A stretch of 64,000 nucleotides of DNA from the NCBI GenBank assembly GCA_003669585.1, contig QWOQ01000003.1, positions 62,001 to 126,000 on the forward strand, in the 5' to 3' direction. The translations under genes and the position numbers were made by a program. Source of the DNA: Planctomycetota bacterium. Its GTDB lineage: Bacteria; Planctomycetota; Planctomycetia; Pirellulales; UBA1268. A model generated the notes under the pieces. That model was not told the DNA's origin. It did not search any database and saw nothing but the letters and a program-made list of their open reading frames with translations. Of the stretch, positions 45,907-55,900 are shown one piece after another. Numbering within the stretch: the stretch's first letter is position 1; each line of letters begins with the position of its first letter.

Positions 45907-48900
45907 TCATTCCAGCGGTACTGGAACTCCAAGCGATGCTCGAACGCCGTCGACCAGCGGCAATGTAATCGCGTCGGCCACGATGCGCTGACGGTCGGTG
46001 ATGGTCACTCGCACATCGGAGGCGAGCTGTCCATCGACGGTGGCCACGATGAATTCATGGCGAACTCGGCCTGTGCCAGGCTCGGTGATATGCACCGCCT
46101 TTTGGCATCCCGGCGAAACGGCGACCCGAAGGCACGGCAGATGTTCTGCAGTGGGGGACGGGTGTGTTTCGATCACGTTGAGGCGAAGTTCGTTGGGAAG
46201 CGTGGGCGGCAATACCGTCATCCGCACGAACGATCCAGGCAGACTTTGAATCTCAAACACTCGTTCCACTCCCGGTACGAGTTCGTTCATGGCAATCGAT
46301 ACTTCTGGTGTGGCGGCCACAAAGCGAAACCAGGTTTTGATATTCGCCGATGTGGCAACCGCCGGCCAATGTTTGGCAACCAGATTCATTACCGGCACCG
46401 GCCGCGAGGGCTCATACGCAATGTCGTAAAAAATATAGGGTGACACGGCCACACCACTGGCTGTTTTGGGTGTGACCTCAACCCACATTTCCACGGGACG
46501 CGGTGAGAAGCTGGTTGGATCACCGTTTTGAAGTGAAATCGGAAAGCTCACAGTAGTGCCTTCGCGTTTTGCCAGATGGGCCCCGATGAACCACCGGCGT
46601 GACGGATCGACCGGATCACGCAGATTTTCTTGGCTATCTCGAAGCCCCTGTTCAGTGCCCCCTTCGTAGCGGCGAAACTCAAGTCCGCGGCCCCGGCCTG
46701 CCACAAAAAGCTCCAAACCCTCAGCGCCCGAAACAGCCACGCGCCGCCGTGGCGACGACGAACCGGCATTGAGCATGACATCGTAGGTTTCCGTGCGGCC
46801 GCCAATGGACAAGGGCAGCCGAAAGGCCTCGTCGATTTCCACATCCTGCCTCGACGCCGCTCCACCCTCGACATGCCATCGCACAATCCGCAGCGACTGT
46901 CGCAGCGACGCGGCGAGTTTTGCTGGATCGGTTGCTTCAAAGAATTTTCCAGCGGAATCTTTTGCCAGACTCTTGAGTTCCTGCAGCCGCAACTCGCGAT
47001 CGTATTTTCCAGGCATCAGATTGAATCCGATCACGTCAATGCGTACCGGCTCAGGCCTTCTAAAATTGGTTCGCGAAAGCGTTCGCAAGACATCCGAATA
47101 GGTGGTAATCGTGCCGCCAGTTTGATCGTTTGCCCCATCGGTCACGACGAGGATATGGCCAGGGCCGGGGTTTGGGCCTGCAAAATCGGCTCGCAGAGCT
47201 TCGTTGATCGCAAGATACAGCGGCGTTTCTCCCCCCGGTTTGATCGCATCCACAAGCGAGCGGATGCGCAGCACTTCCACCGGAGAGAGCGGTTGCATGT
47301 CGATAATTTGCTCGACATCGTTTCCCGGCAGTAGCGAGAACGGCTTTCCATCTTTGACGGTTGTGTCGCGAGCGAGGATGCCTGCGGCAGTCAGCCCGGC
47401 CTTATAGCGGCCTGCGGCGGTATCCCGCGACCACTGCGTGCGATGGCCGTAGAGCCACAGCGAGGCATTCCAGCCACCCGCTTTTGAAATCAGATCGAGC
47501 ACCTCAAAGAGCGCCTCGCGGCCGGCTTCCATGCGGGTGCGGCCGTCCAAAAGTTTCTGACCCATACTGCCAGAACAGTCAAAAACAATTGCAACAGACT
47601 GATTCCTCGGCAGATCGCCGCGCACCGTCACACGAGGCTGCTGCGGCGCAAGCGCATTCCATTCGATCGTGCGAACCGCATCGGCCTTCATCACCGGCAG
47701 TCCTCTGACAATCCTGTGGCCGCGATACCACACTACCATATCGAGCACGCTCTCTTCGGTCTGTGAAAAGAACTCTGCGCCCGATGAATCGATCTTCCAT
47801 TCAAGTTCGGTCGATTGTTCATTGGCACCAATTGGAAAGGGCAACCGTGCAACGGGCTTTCGAAGCAGGTCGTCGGAGGTGTTGGTGACGGCCTTTGCCA
47901 CGACCAACGGTGGCGCATTGACAGACGGCGCTAACCAGAGCGAAGCGATCCCGGCCGGCACGCCGCGGGCGGGCGAAAGATGGACGCGATTCGCCGGCAC
48001 ATCAGACTGAAAGTCGGGCGGAAATAAAATAATTCGATTCGGCGACTGCTCCAGCGTCGCGTATTCAAGCGATCGTTCATGCAGATCGAGTAACCGTTGC
48101 TCAAGTTCTCTGCGACGAGAATCACCATGAGCAATCCCTGTCGACCTGACAATATCGACCGATGCTTCGAGCAAGCTACGAGCAGATTTGAAATACCATG
48201 GTGTCTCGTCCGCAGAGAGAGCGGCCCAAAAATCTTCGATTCGGCTGGTGGCGGCAAAGAGGAGTCGGTCGTGCCACGCTGCAGCAAGATTCTTGAGCAC
48301 GATGGGCACCTCTTCGAGAGTCAATCGGTGGCCGGTGATGACGGCCAGTCGTCGAGCAAAGAGTTCCTCATCACCAATGAACGATGCACGAGTCAGCTCC
48401 CCAGCATCGCCGCTCGATCCCACGCGAGCTTTTTCTCGCTCAAATTCCGCAATCGCCGCTGGCAGCGATCTGGCAGCTTCTCGAATTGAGAACAGCTGCA
48501 TTCCAATCGTCTTTGCAAAAGCAATGCTATCGGAAGGCATCGCTCCTTCGCCTATGGTGTGCCCAGAAAAAATTGGCACCAGCGGATGTACGAAAGTTTC
48601 TCGCCAGTTCACCCAGCCAGCAACGGCCTCTTTCGTCCCACCGGTAGGCTGTTCCTGTGGCTCTTTCTCTCGAATCTGTGGATTCGTAACGAAGAGAAAT
48701 CGCCTTTTTAAATCGCGCGACCGTCTCAAGAGCCGCATGCGATCCGCTCCTTGAATCAGAGGCACCGCTAAGGCTCGTTCAATGGCTCCGAGCGTTTGCG
48801 CTGTGTCAGGCGCGCCGGTGGCGAGATTCTCGCAGGTGTCTGCATAGGCTGTTTGCAACGGCTGATAGAGCAACTCCAGTCGATCGCGTGCCACAGAGAT

Positions 48901-51117
48901 CGCTTGCATAATCTGGTGATCGGTCACCTTGATATTGGATTGTGCCGAAGAATCGTAGGATTGCTGCAACACTTGGTTTAGCTCGTTTTGTGTTGCAAAG
49001 AGCTGTTCCCAGTTGATTTTACGAAAGCGAAACGCGGTTGGATCGAAGTCGTTCTTTGCGCGAGATTCTTCTGAGATTGCCAGCACTCTCATTTCACCTA
49101 CCCACCATGCCGTCAGCCAAGGCAAGTCGCTATTCACCGTGTCGGCATAGCGAAGTGCGCGGGCGGCAAGATCGCTCATCGTCAGCACCTGGCTGAAAAG
49201 CTGGTCGCTCTCCTCTACGAGTTGGGCGGCACGGGCGAGCGACGCTGGATCGCCGACAAAAGTCAGATCGATCGCCGACCGCATTTTATTTCGGGCCTCG
49301 ATCTGCGGCGTAAAAATTCGCGTGATCGCATCGGTGCGCACGTCGCTCGGATAGAGGGCATCTTGCGACCGACTCGCCAGCCGCACCAGTTTTCCAACCA
49401 GCGAGGGAGCGTTGGTCCACACTTCATCGTCAACCCACTGGTAGAGCATGCGAGCCAGATGCAGCGAAAGTGGTTCAATCCCGTCTTGATCCGGCCTGTA
49501 TCCGATCGATTCCAGCAATCGCCCAAGCATGGTGCGATCAATGGCGTTGCCTGCTTCGACCTGCTCGGCCAGCCAACCGCGTGCAATCCTGGCTCGCAGC
49601 ATCCAGAGTCCAGGATCTGTTGTGGGCTTGTTTTGGAGCTTTGGCGCAGGATCGGTCGGTGGCGAGAGAACGTATTGTTCCAGTTCTTTTTTCCAGAGTA
49701 TTTCGGATTCCTCCGACTGGCGGTTCGCATTCTTTTCGGCCAGTGCTTGCAGGCGAAAGGATGGCAGATTCGCTGCCGCGTCAAGTCGTGAGACTCGCAG
49801 GTCGTTCTCGATTCGCTCGACCATTGTTTCCAGTCGCAGCAAATGGTCTGAGTAGGCAACGCCAGCACTGCGCAGAATTTCGGCTCTCAAAAGGAGTTGT
49901 TGATATTGCTGCCACAGGCTCGGCCTTTCCATGATCACCGTTTCGCGAAGAACTGCCGCAGTTTTCCAGTGCGACTCAAGCCACCAGTCGTGGTCGATTC
50001 TGGGCAATGCATCGACTGAAATGGGGGCAGCGGTGCGTGGATTCCATGAAGTTGCCCATGCCAGCGGTACGGTATGCGTAGTGGGGCTGATCGCTGGAAA
50101 AATCTTAGGCGTTTGACGTTCTCCACGGTTGTCATTCGCCCAGCGATCGACAGCGCTGGTGACATAGGCCGCCAACTCGCCGAGATCGACCTTGCCATCT
50201 CGGTTGCCAGTGGGCTTATTATCAGCGGCGCCTTCGAAGCCAATCGAAAACTCACGTGCAAAAGGCGTAGATGACTCCAGATCGCTCCAGTGCGTGACCT
50301 GGCCTGGTCCCGAAGACACCATCACCCACAGTCGCTGGTGCGCGGCGGCTTCCACTGCGGCTTCCACTGCGGGGGCAAAGCCACCGTCCAAAACTCCCAG
50401 TGGCCACTGATTGCGAGGCTGGCAGGCGTCGAGCACAACCAGAATACCGACGCGCGCCGGCAGCGCTGCACGGATCTCACTCAGGAAAGTGTCCAGTGAA
50501 AGATACGATTCTTCCTCATCATGACTGGATATCGAGGATGTTTCAGGAGGAATCAGACAGGGCTTTCCATCCTGATTGAGCGTGCCGAGCATCGAAAGGT
50601 AAAGCACAACCATGTTATTGCTTGGCCCGCCGGGACGCACCGCAGTGAGACGGTTTTGAAGCGCGGTGGAGATGGTTTTTGCACTGCCCTCGATGAGCGA
50701 CTGGCTTTCATCGAAAAAAAGAGCCGATTTTCCATGAAATAAACTTGCTGCCGATCGTGACAACCGTTGGAGTTGCTGCCGATCCTCTTCGGCCATCACG
50801 ATCGGACCCAAAGGCGCGCGGTAGGTCGTGGCAAATACCGCCACGATCGGCACCCGGTGTTTGAGCGATAAAAGGGTCCAGATCAGCGTGACGGCTAACC
50901 CAATCGCAATAACGGAGAGACCAATGCGGCGCCCAAGGAGCAGAGTTGATTGCAGGTTAGAAACATTTGCATTGGGCTTTTCTCGCCACGATGTGCGTCC
51001 CCAAGAGCGGGCGGACGGAGTCAAAGGCACAACGGGCTTGTCTGGCGAGCGGGGCTTACTCGACGACTTGCCTTGCCAAGAGACTCGCCGCTGTGATGAG
51101 TCGTTTTCAGGTTCCAT
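45907..51117 (-). CDS. Giant single-pass protein: pseudo-caspase domain plus vWA domain
   Basis: A 1736-residue protein. The cytosolic N-terminus begins with RRVSWQGKSS (residues 10-19), followed by a helix at about 64-84 and a long, probably extracytoplasmic part. Residues 90-345 resemble caspase-fold C14 domains. VVLYLSMLG is at 170-178, where the usual YLSAHG His is Leu (177), and LVVLDACQPRNQWPLG follows with Cys 232 kept. Residues about 360-1000 are mostly helical. A vWA domain lies at about 1170-1400 with full MIDAS: IVFDCSGSMGQ, GGETPLYLAI and VVTDGANDQ. The C-terminus is beta-rich. It is the last of three minus-strand genes next to the T6SS genes. I infer an envelope or regulatory role; the vWA recalls the periplasmic domain of PpkA. 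Confidence 0.8.
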   Translation of the reverse strand: MEPENDSSQRRVSWQGKSSSKPRSPDKPVVPLTPSARSWGRTSWREKPNANVSNLQSTLLLGRRIGLSVIAIGLAVTLIWTLLSLKHRVPIVAVFATTYRAPLGPIVMAEEDRQQLQRLSRSAASLFHGKSALFFDESQSLIEGSAKTISTALQNRLTAVRPGGPSNNMVVLYLSMLGTLNQDGKPCLIPPETSSISSHDEEESYLSLDTFLSEIRAALPARVGILVVLDACQPRNQWPLGVLDGGFAPAVEAAVEAAAHQRLWVMVSSGPGQVTHWSDLESSTPFAREFSIGFEGAADNKPTGNRDGKVDLGELAAYVTSAVDRWANDNRGERQTPKIFPAISPTTHTVPLAWATSWNPRTAAPISVDALPRIDHDWWLESHWKTAAVLRETVIMERPSLWQQYQQLLLRAEILRSAGVAYSDHLLRLETMVERIENDLRVSRLDAAANLPSFRLQALAEKNANRQSEESEILWKKELEQYVLSPPTDPAPKLQNKPTTDPGLWMLRARIARGWLAEQVEAGNAIDRTMLGRLLESIGYRPDQDGIEPLSLHLARMLYQWVDDEVWTNAPSLVGKLVRLASRSQDALYPSDVRTDAITRIFTPQIEARNKMRSAIDLTFVGDPASLARAAQLVEESDQLFSQVLTMSDLAARALRYADTVNSDLPWLTAWWVGEMRVLAISEESRAKNDFDPTAFRFRKINWEQLFATQNELNQVLQQSYDSSAQSNIKVTDHQIMQAISVARDRLELLYQPLQTAYADTCENLATGAPDTAQTLGAIERALAVPLIQGADRMRLLRRSRDLKRRFLFVTNPQIREKEPQEQPTGGTKEAVAGWVNWRETFVHPLVPIFSGHTIGEGAMPSDSIAFAKTIGMQLFSIREAARSLPAAIAEFEREKARVGSSGDAGELTRASFIGDEELFARRLAVITGHRLTLEEVPIVLKNLAAAWHDRLLFAATSRIEDFWAALSADETPWYFKSARSLLEASVDIVRSTGIAHGDSRRRELEQRLLDLHERSLEYATLEQSPNRIILFPPDFQSDVPANRVHLSPARGVPAGIASLWLAPSVNAPPLVVAKAVTNTSDDLLRKPVARLPFPIGANEQSTELEWKIDSSGAEFFSQTEESVLDMVVWYRGHRIVRGLPVMKADAVRTIEWNALAPQQPRVTVRGDLPRNQSVAIVFDCSGSMGQKLLDGRTRMEAGREALFEVLDLISKAGGWNASLWLYGHRTQWSRDTAAGRYKAGLTAAGILARDTTVKDGKPFSLLPGNDVEQIIDMQPLSPVEVLRIRSLVDAIKPGGETPLYLAINEALRADFAGPNPGPGHILVVTDGANDQTGGTITTYSDVLRTLSRTNFRRPEPVRIDVIGFNLMPGKYDRELRLQELKSLAKDSAGKFFEATDPAKLAASLRQSLRIVRWHVEGGAASRQDVEIDEAFRLPLSIGGRTETYDVMLNAGSSSPRRRVAVSGAEGLELFVAGRGRGLEFRRYEGGTEQGLRDSQENLRDPVDPSRRWFIGAHLAKREGTTVSFPISLQNGDPTSFSPRPVEMWVEVTPKTASGVAVSPYIFYDIAYEPSRPVPVMNLVAKHWPAVATSANIKTWFRFVAATPEVSIAMNELVPGVERVFEIQSLPGSFVRMTVLPPTLPNELRLNVIETHPSPTAEHLPCLRVAVSPGCQKAVHITEPGTGRVRHEFIVATVDGQLASDVRVTITDRQRIVADAITLPLVDGVRASLGVPVPLE

Positions 51118-51242
51118 GGATAAAGATCAAAGACGATGAAAGAAGCCAATGAGTACTCGAAAAAAAAGAAATCTCTTGACAGGCTTATGAGTAGATCATT
51201 TTAAGATCAATGCGAACAGAGAGCGGATAGGATGCTGACGTA

Positions 51243-52844
51243 TTAAGCAGCTCTCTTCGATGATTTTGCACTGCTTGAGAGAGCGGTGCTGATTGGAAGG
51301 TTTCCCAGAGCTTTTGACGAGGACAATCCTCGATGAAGACGAGTGTTCTGCGCGGGTCGAACAAGAGAGATTGATTTGAGGGGTTGAACGTCAACACAGG
51401 TGTTCGGCGCATCGTTCTGCCGGCCAGAGCAGGTAACCAGAAGTATTAAAAGCCCCATCATCAGTGCGCTCGCAAGGGCCAGTATCACAATAAATTTTGA
51501 GTTTTTGGCATGTCCATCAACGACCCCCAGTTTCGACATGGACTGATGAGGAACGGTCGCTTTTTTCGAATCGAGTGTGCTCGACCCAGGAGCGGTTGGA
51601 AAAGAGGAAGAGGCTATTTTTGAAGAGAGAGACTCACCTATCATGTGACGTGCTTCGGCGATGCTGTCGAACGAAAGAAGCTCTGGCAACCATCTCGAAC
51701 CAGAATTATCAGCGGCAAGAGATGCTTCGAGCGTTGGCCACTGAATCAGTCGAGCTACTCTAGGCTTGGTCTTTTTGGGAGGAGCGGCAGCAACAACCAC
51801 CGAAGGTTCTGAAGAAACTTTTCTCGGCGGGAGAAGATCCTTCCATGCACGGCTTCTTGAATCAACAGTTTGATATGTTTGCGAATCGATGGCTTCTGCG
51901 ACTGCTGCGGTGGCTTCACGATTCGCTGCAGGCACACGGCTTTGCGGAGAGATTGGATCGGGCTCGGGAGCTGGCAGAGGAATCACTTCAAAATTTCCAG
52001 CAGGTGGCGCAGACTCTGGAACCACTCGATACGAGGGTTCACAGTCTCCGGTATCGCCGCCGAGCGTTTCAAATTCTTCCGGCGGTGCCATTTCTCGCAG
52101 GCCAGTGATTCCAGCGCCGTTACACGCTCCGCCGTTACAGCTCTGGCAGGCATTGAGCGCCTGTTCTGCCATGGTGCGCACGCGAGTGCTGGTTTCGAGA
52201 AAGCAGCCTTTTTCGTCGCGTCCATAGGCAAGTTCAGTGAGCTTGGCTCGCATTTCTGGGCTGCAGCATGGCCCTTGCCCATTGCCGCCTGGGCAGTCGG
52301 CCTTTGGATCATTTTCACACTCATTGGGTTTGAGTTTTTCCTTGAGTTTTTCCTTGAGTTTTTTGTGTTCTTTGGGTGGCAGTTTGCCACACAAGCGCTC
52401 TAAGCAATCGCAGAATTTCTTTTCAATCTTTTTCTTGAGATCACACAAGGCATCGCTGCAACCCTTTGCCTTGGCCGATGCGAGTTTTTCTTTATTGGAT
52501 TGACAGGAACTCGCCGTCTGCAAAACAGCTTTAACGGCCTCGTATCGAACCGGCTCATCGGGATCGCTCATGGCTGCGATGAGTGCAGGCCCAACTTCCG
52601 GATGTTCTGGGGTGCAGCCCATCCCGGCCAGATATTGCAGAGCCTTTTTCTTTTTGCAGATTTTATGCTTTGCCGCTTTTGCCTTGGCCGCAGCTTGAAT
52701 GGCAGGGTCTGAGGATTGCTGATCGGCCCCAATCCCAAGCATGCTCCAGACTGTGGATGTCTGGGCAGCGACCGGTGACGCAAGGACGGTTACCAAAAAC
52801 GCAAAGAGCGTTCCGAGAACGATCCGTCTATGTTGAGATCCCAC
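51243..52844 (-). CDS. Secreted/membrane-anchored Cys- and Lys-rich HEAT-like protein
   Basis: A 533-residue protein with a signal peptide (VLGTLFAFLVTVLASPVAAQ). A HEAT-like repeat is seen in ALIAAMSDPDEPVRYEAVKA. The next 120 residues are dense in Lys and Cys (KKIEKKFCDCLERLCGK, then three copies of KEKLK). A long low-complexity Pro/Ala segment leads to a hydrophobic helix near the C-terminus (IVILALASALMMGLLILLV) and a basic tail. The many cysteines suggest disulfides or metal binding. It lies 126 bases upstream (in transcription) of the vWA giant and 155 bases below the other giant, so the three may form an operon. GTG 52844 is chosen because AGGAGGGG precedes it; the gap of about 4 bases is short. 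Confidence 0.65.
   Translation of the reverse strand: MGSQHRRIVLGTLFAFLVTVLASPVAAQTSTVWSMLGIGADQQSSDPAIQAAAKAKAAKHKICKKKKALQYLAGMGCTPEHPEVGPALIAAMSDPDEPVRYEAVKAVLQTASSCQSNKEKLASAKAKGCSDALCDLKKKIEKKFCDCLERLCGKLPPKEHKKLKEKLKEKLKPNECENDPKADCPGGNGQGPCCSPEMRAKLTELAYGRDEKGCFLETSTRVRTMAEQALNACQSCNGGACNGAGITGLREMAPPEEFETLGGDTGDCEPSYRVVPESAPPAGNFEVIPLPAPEPDPISPQSRVPAANREATAAVAEAIDSQTYQTVDSRSRAWKDLLPPRKVSSEPSVVVAAAPPKKTKPRVARLIQWPTLEASLAADNSGSRWLPELLSFDSIAEARHMIGESLSSKIASSSFPTAPGSSTLDSKKATVPHQSMSKLGVVDGHAKNSKFIVILALASALMMGLLILLVTCSGRQNDAPNTCVDVQPLKSISLVRPAQNTRLHRGLSSSKALGNLPISTALSSSAKSSKRAA
52324..52366. repeat. Short tandem coding repeat (12-base unit)
   Basis: The unit GAGTTTTTCCTT recurs about three times, encoding the Lys-Leu-Lys-Glu repeat of the HEAT-like protein on the minus strand. 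Confidence 0.7.
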
Positions 52845-52999
52845 AGCCCCTCCTTGAGCGTTTTTCAAGACTCTAGGGTGAGATCGTCGGATACGCTGGG
52901 TAAACTTCTCCGATCATCGAAGAAAACCGGTCACACGAAAATTGCCGATCAATCTGAAGGCGCCGCTTGCACGATTTGTAACGGCCGTAGCAAAGCGAG

Positions 53000-55900
53000 T
53001 TACTTCAGTGGCAAAAGCGCGCTGGCCGGTGGTGCCGGTGGCGGGCTGACCACGACGGGCACAATTTCAGAACGATAATTTTGGTTTCGAATTGGGCCGG
53101 TTGCCTGCAGTTTGTATTCCCCTGCGTCCACGTCAGAGAATTTGAACTTCCCTTCTTTGTTGGTCTTGATGGGCTTTGGAGCGCTCGGGCCGTCGGCCGT
53201 GACCAGAACACCCGCCTCTCCTTTGCCATTCAAAATAACCCGGCCTTCGATGCAGTTTTTGGCGACCATAGCGGACGCAATCAACCAGACGCGATCCGGG
53301 GGATCTGAAAGCCCCGCTCGATCAAATGCCCGCACAAGCAAAAGAGTTTGCTTGCCTGGCGGAAGCATTGTCGTAACGACACGTAGTTCGTACATGCCGC
53401 CTCCTAAAGAGACTGCCGGTTGCCACGCCTCGGGTGATCCATTGCCTTTGGTATCGATTCCCCATTCAACCCGGTCGACTCCAGAAACTCCTGGTAGATG
53501 TTTTGTGGCTGCCGTTGCAAATGATTCTCGCTGATCATCGATTACGCGGACTGGAATCACCAGCGGCTTACCAACAGAGACATTCATGCTCGGGGGAGCC
53601 TCCACCACGGGCCCCCTGGCGTCAAACACCATCTGACGCTGGTCGGCCAAGGGTTGCTGAACGCCCGGGATTGATAGTCTTGCCTGCGCAAGAATATCGA
53701 TATTTTCAAAACCTTCTCCGGAGGCATTGATTTTCCAGTCTTGCACAGTGGTCATCACGGCAAGCGTTCCCGGAACAACCGCCTTGTCGCGCACAAATTC
53801 GACCTGTCGATCAGCCGCCGCACTCCAGACCACACGCTCTTCGCGAGGAGCGTTTCCGTCTCCACGATCTTCGCGAAGGCTCAGCGATACGGTGCTTGTG
53901 GCGACACCATTTTTCATTCGAAACGAATCCGGAGGTGCATCGACTGCCACGCTGAATCCAACGCTGGCAGCCGGGGCTTTAATGAGAGTTTCTTTCGCTA
54001 TCGGATCGATAAAAGAAATATTGCGCCAGTCATACTGCGCGCCTTGCCTCTCGCCGTCAGTGGCTTGAGAACAGTCGACGGCCATCACCACTGCGCGTGG
54101 ATATCCATCAACATCAATGGCCAGCCACACCCGACCAGATCGATCGGAACCATTCCATGCTGCCACCAGCACATCGGCAGGACGTGAAGGCGTGAGAAGA
54201 GCCTCGCTTTTTTGCATCTCGATCGGCTGGCGACCGATCACCGGAAAAATGGAGAGCGGCTTCATTGAAACTCGCATGCCATTCGGAGGCAAATCCGCCC
54301 CTTTTCTGGCAGTGTCGCTGGCCCTCACTTCGACAGTGATCGTGCGTTCGCGACTGTTCCAGATGGCCGTTGGAACAAGAAGCGTACGGGGATGCTCGAC
54401 TTCAAAACAAAGTCGTGTGAGCCAAGCCCGTGGCGGTTGTCCGGCCGTGATTTCTCGTACGAGTACGGCAACGTCAGGTCCGATTGGAATGGGAGCAGGA
54501 GCGGGCGGGGCGGCAGCCGGTGGAGTGCCCGCTGGGGCAGGCAGCGGCAAGATCGCAGGGGGCACTATTTCGGGAGGCAGTGGCAGGAACGTTATCGATT
54601 GTGAAACTGGCAGTTCCACTTTTGCAATTGCCGCCATCTTTGCAAGCGAGGATGTACCAGCCACAATTTGAGCGGCTGCTTCTTTCCAATCCTTTTCCCG
54701 GGCTCCAGGTTGCTGGCTGGACGCAACGGAGTAGACCTCGACTGATACGGTGCGGGGGAGAGAGGCTTCGTTTTCGAGTCCTAGCTCCCACGCCGTGACT
54801 CGGCCCGACAGGCAAGGCAGTTGCACGGTCGATTGGACCAGAGCATCTGACGAAACGGAATCCGTTAACACGCGAGAGCGGAGCCAGCCGTTGCCAGTTG
54901 CCGCGTTTGCGACTGGAGTGCGACGCACCGACAGTGTGACGGTGCGCTCCGACGGAAGGTTGACATACAGCTCAGCCTCCTCGGTTCTTCCCCCAATCTC
55001 CAGAAGGGCTCGCAACCGCACCTGCCCATTGAGATCAGACTCTGTCGCTTTTCGGTTTGGCAGTAGTTCCAGACGCAGCCCTTCTGCTCGCAGCGGAAGA
55101 TCAGACAACATGCTGCCTCGATTCGGATCGAGTATGCCACCGCCGCTTGCTCGCACCTGCATGTCAGCCGGATCGTAACGGAGACGAAGCGTTGCGTTGA
55201 CGGGCAACTTCTTTTTATCACGACCACCAAACACGAGTCTGAGCAACGTAGGCCTCTGAAATTCCATCGCAACGCCATCGATCGGCTGCAAGACTATTCC
55301 AACGGCATCCACAACTGCCCAGCGAGGAATGGAAGCGATTTCAACGGTGGAAAGATTCTCTGCATCACGCGGGTCGAGAATGCGAAGCAGTGCCGCGCCA
55401 CGATCGGTTTCCGTGAAGCCACTGGAACTGATTGTTGTCGAATCGACTTCAGAGGCAGCTTTGAAATAAAGTTGAGAAATTTTTGCTGCCAGTTGAAGAA
55501 TTTCCTGGACGGCAACTTTTTCGTCACTTACAAATGAGGCGAGCGACTCGCAGGCCTTTCGAACGTCCGCGATGTCGCGGATTGTTTTGGCAATCTCCGG
55601 TGGCGCGCGAGACGTTGAATCGGAGAGGATGCCGGCGGCATCTACGATTGCCGCGAGGCTGTCGACAAGCACTGCAATATTCGCAAGATCAATGCGTTGA
55701 ATGCGAATAGGTGCTTCGGGCGGCAAGGGGACTCGTCCAACTGCCAAAAGCATGGACTGCCCTTCTGATGGCAGTTCGTTTGATCCAGCATCCATCCCGG
55801 ATGATTGTTCCCCAGACAGAGTCGCTTGCGCACTTGACTGGATCATCGCCAGAAGCGAATCCCGCCGAGGCATTGATAAAAAAGGAAGTCTCAGGGCCGC

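Noticed and set aside
45641..45910. 89-codon minus-strand frame overlapping the giant vWA stop by ATGA
   Set aside because: The overlap looks like translational coupling, but the product has no recognisable features and no ribosome binding site.
51176..51205. TTGACA with a T/A-rich segment 17-18 bases downstream, plus strand
   Set aside because: No plus-strand gene lies downstream, since both flanking genes are on the minus strand; probably chance.
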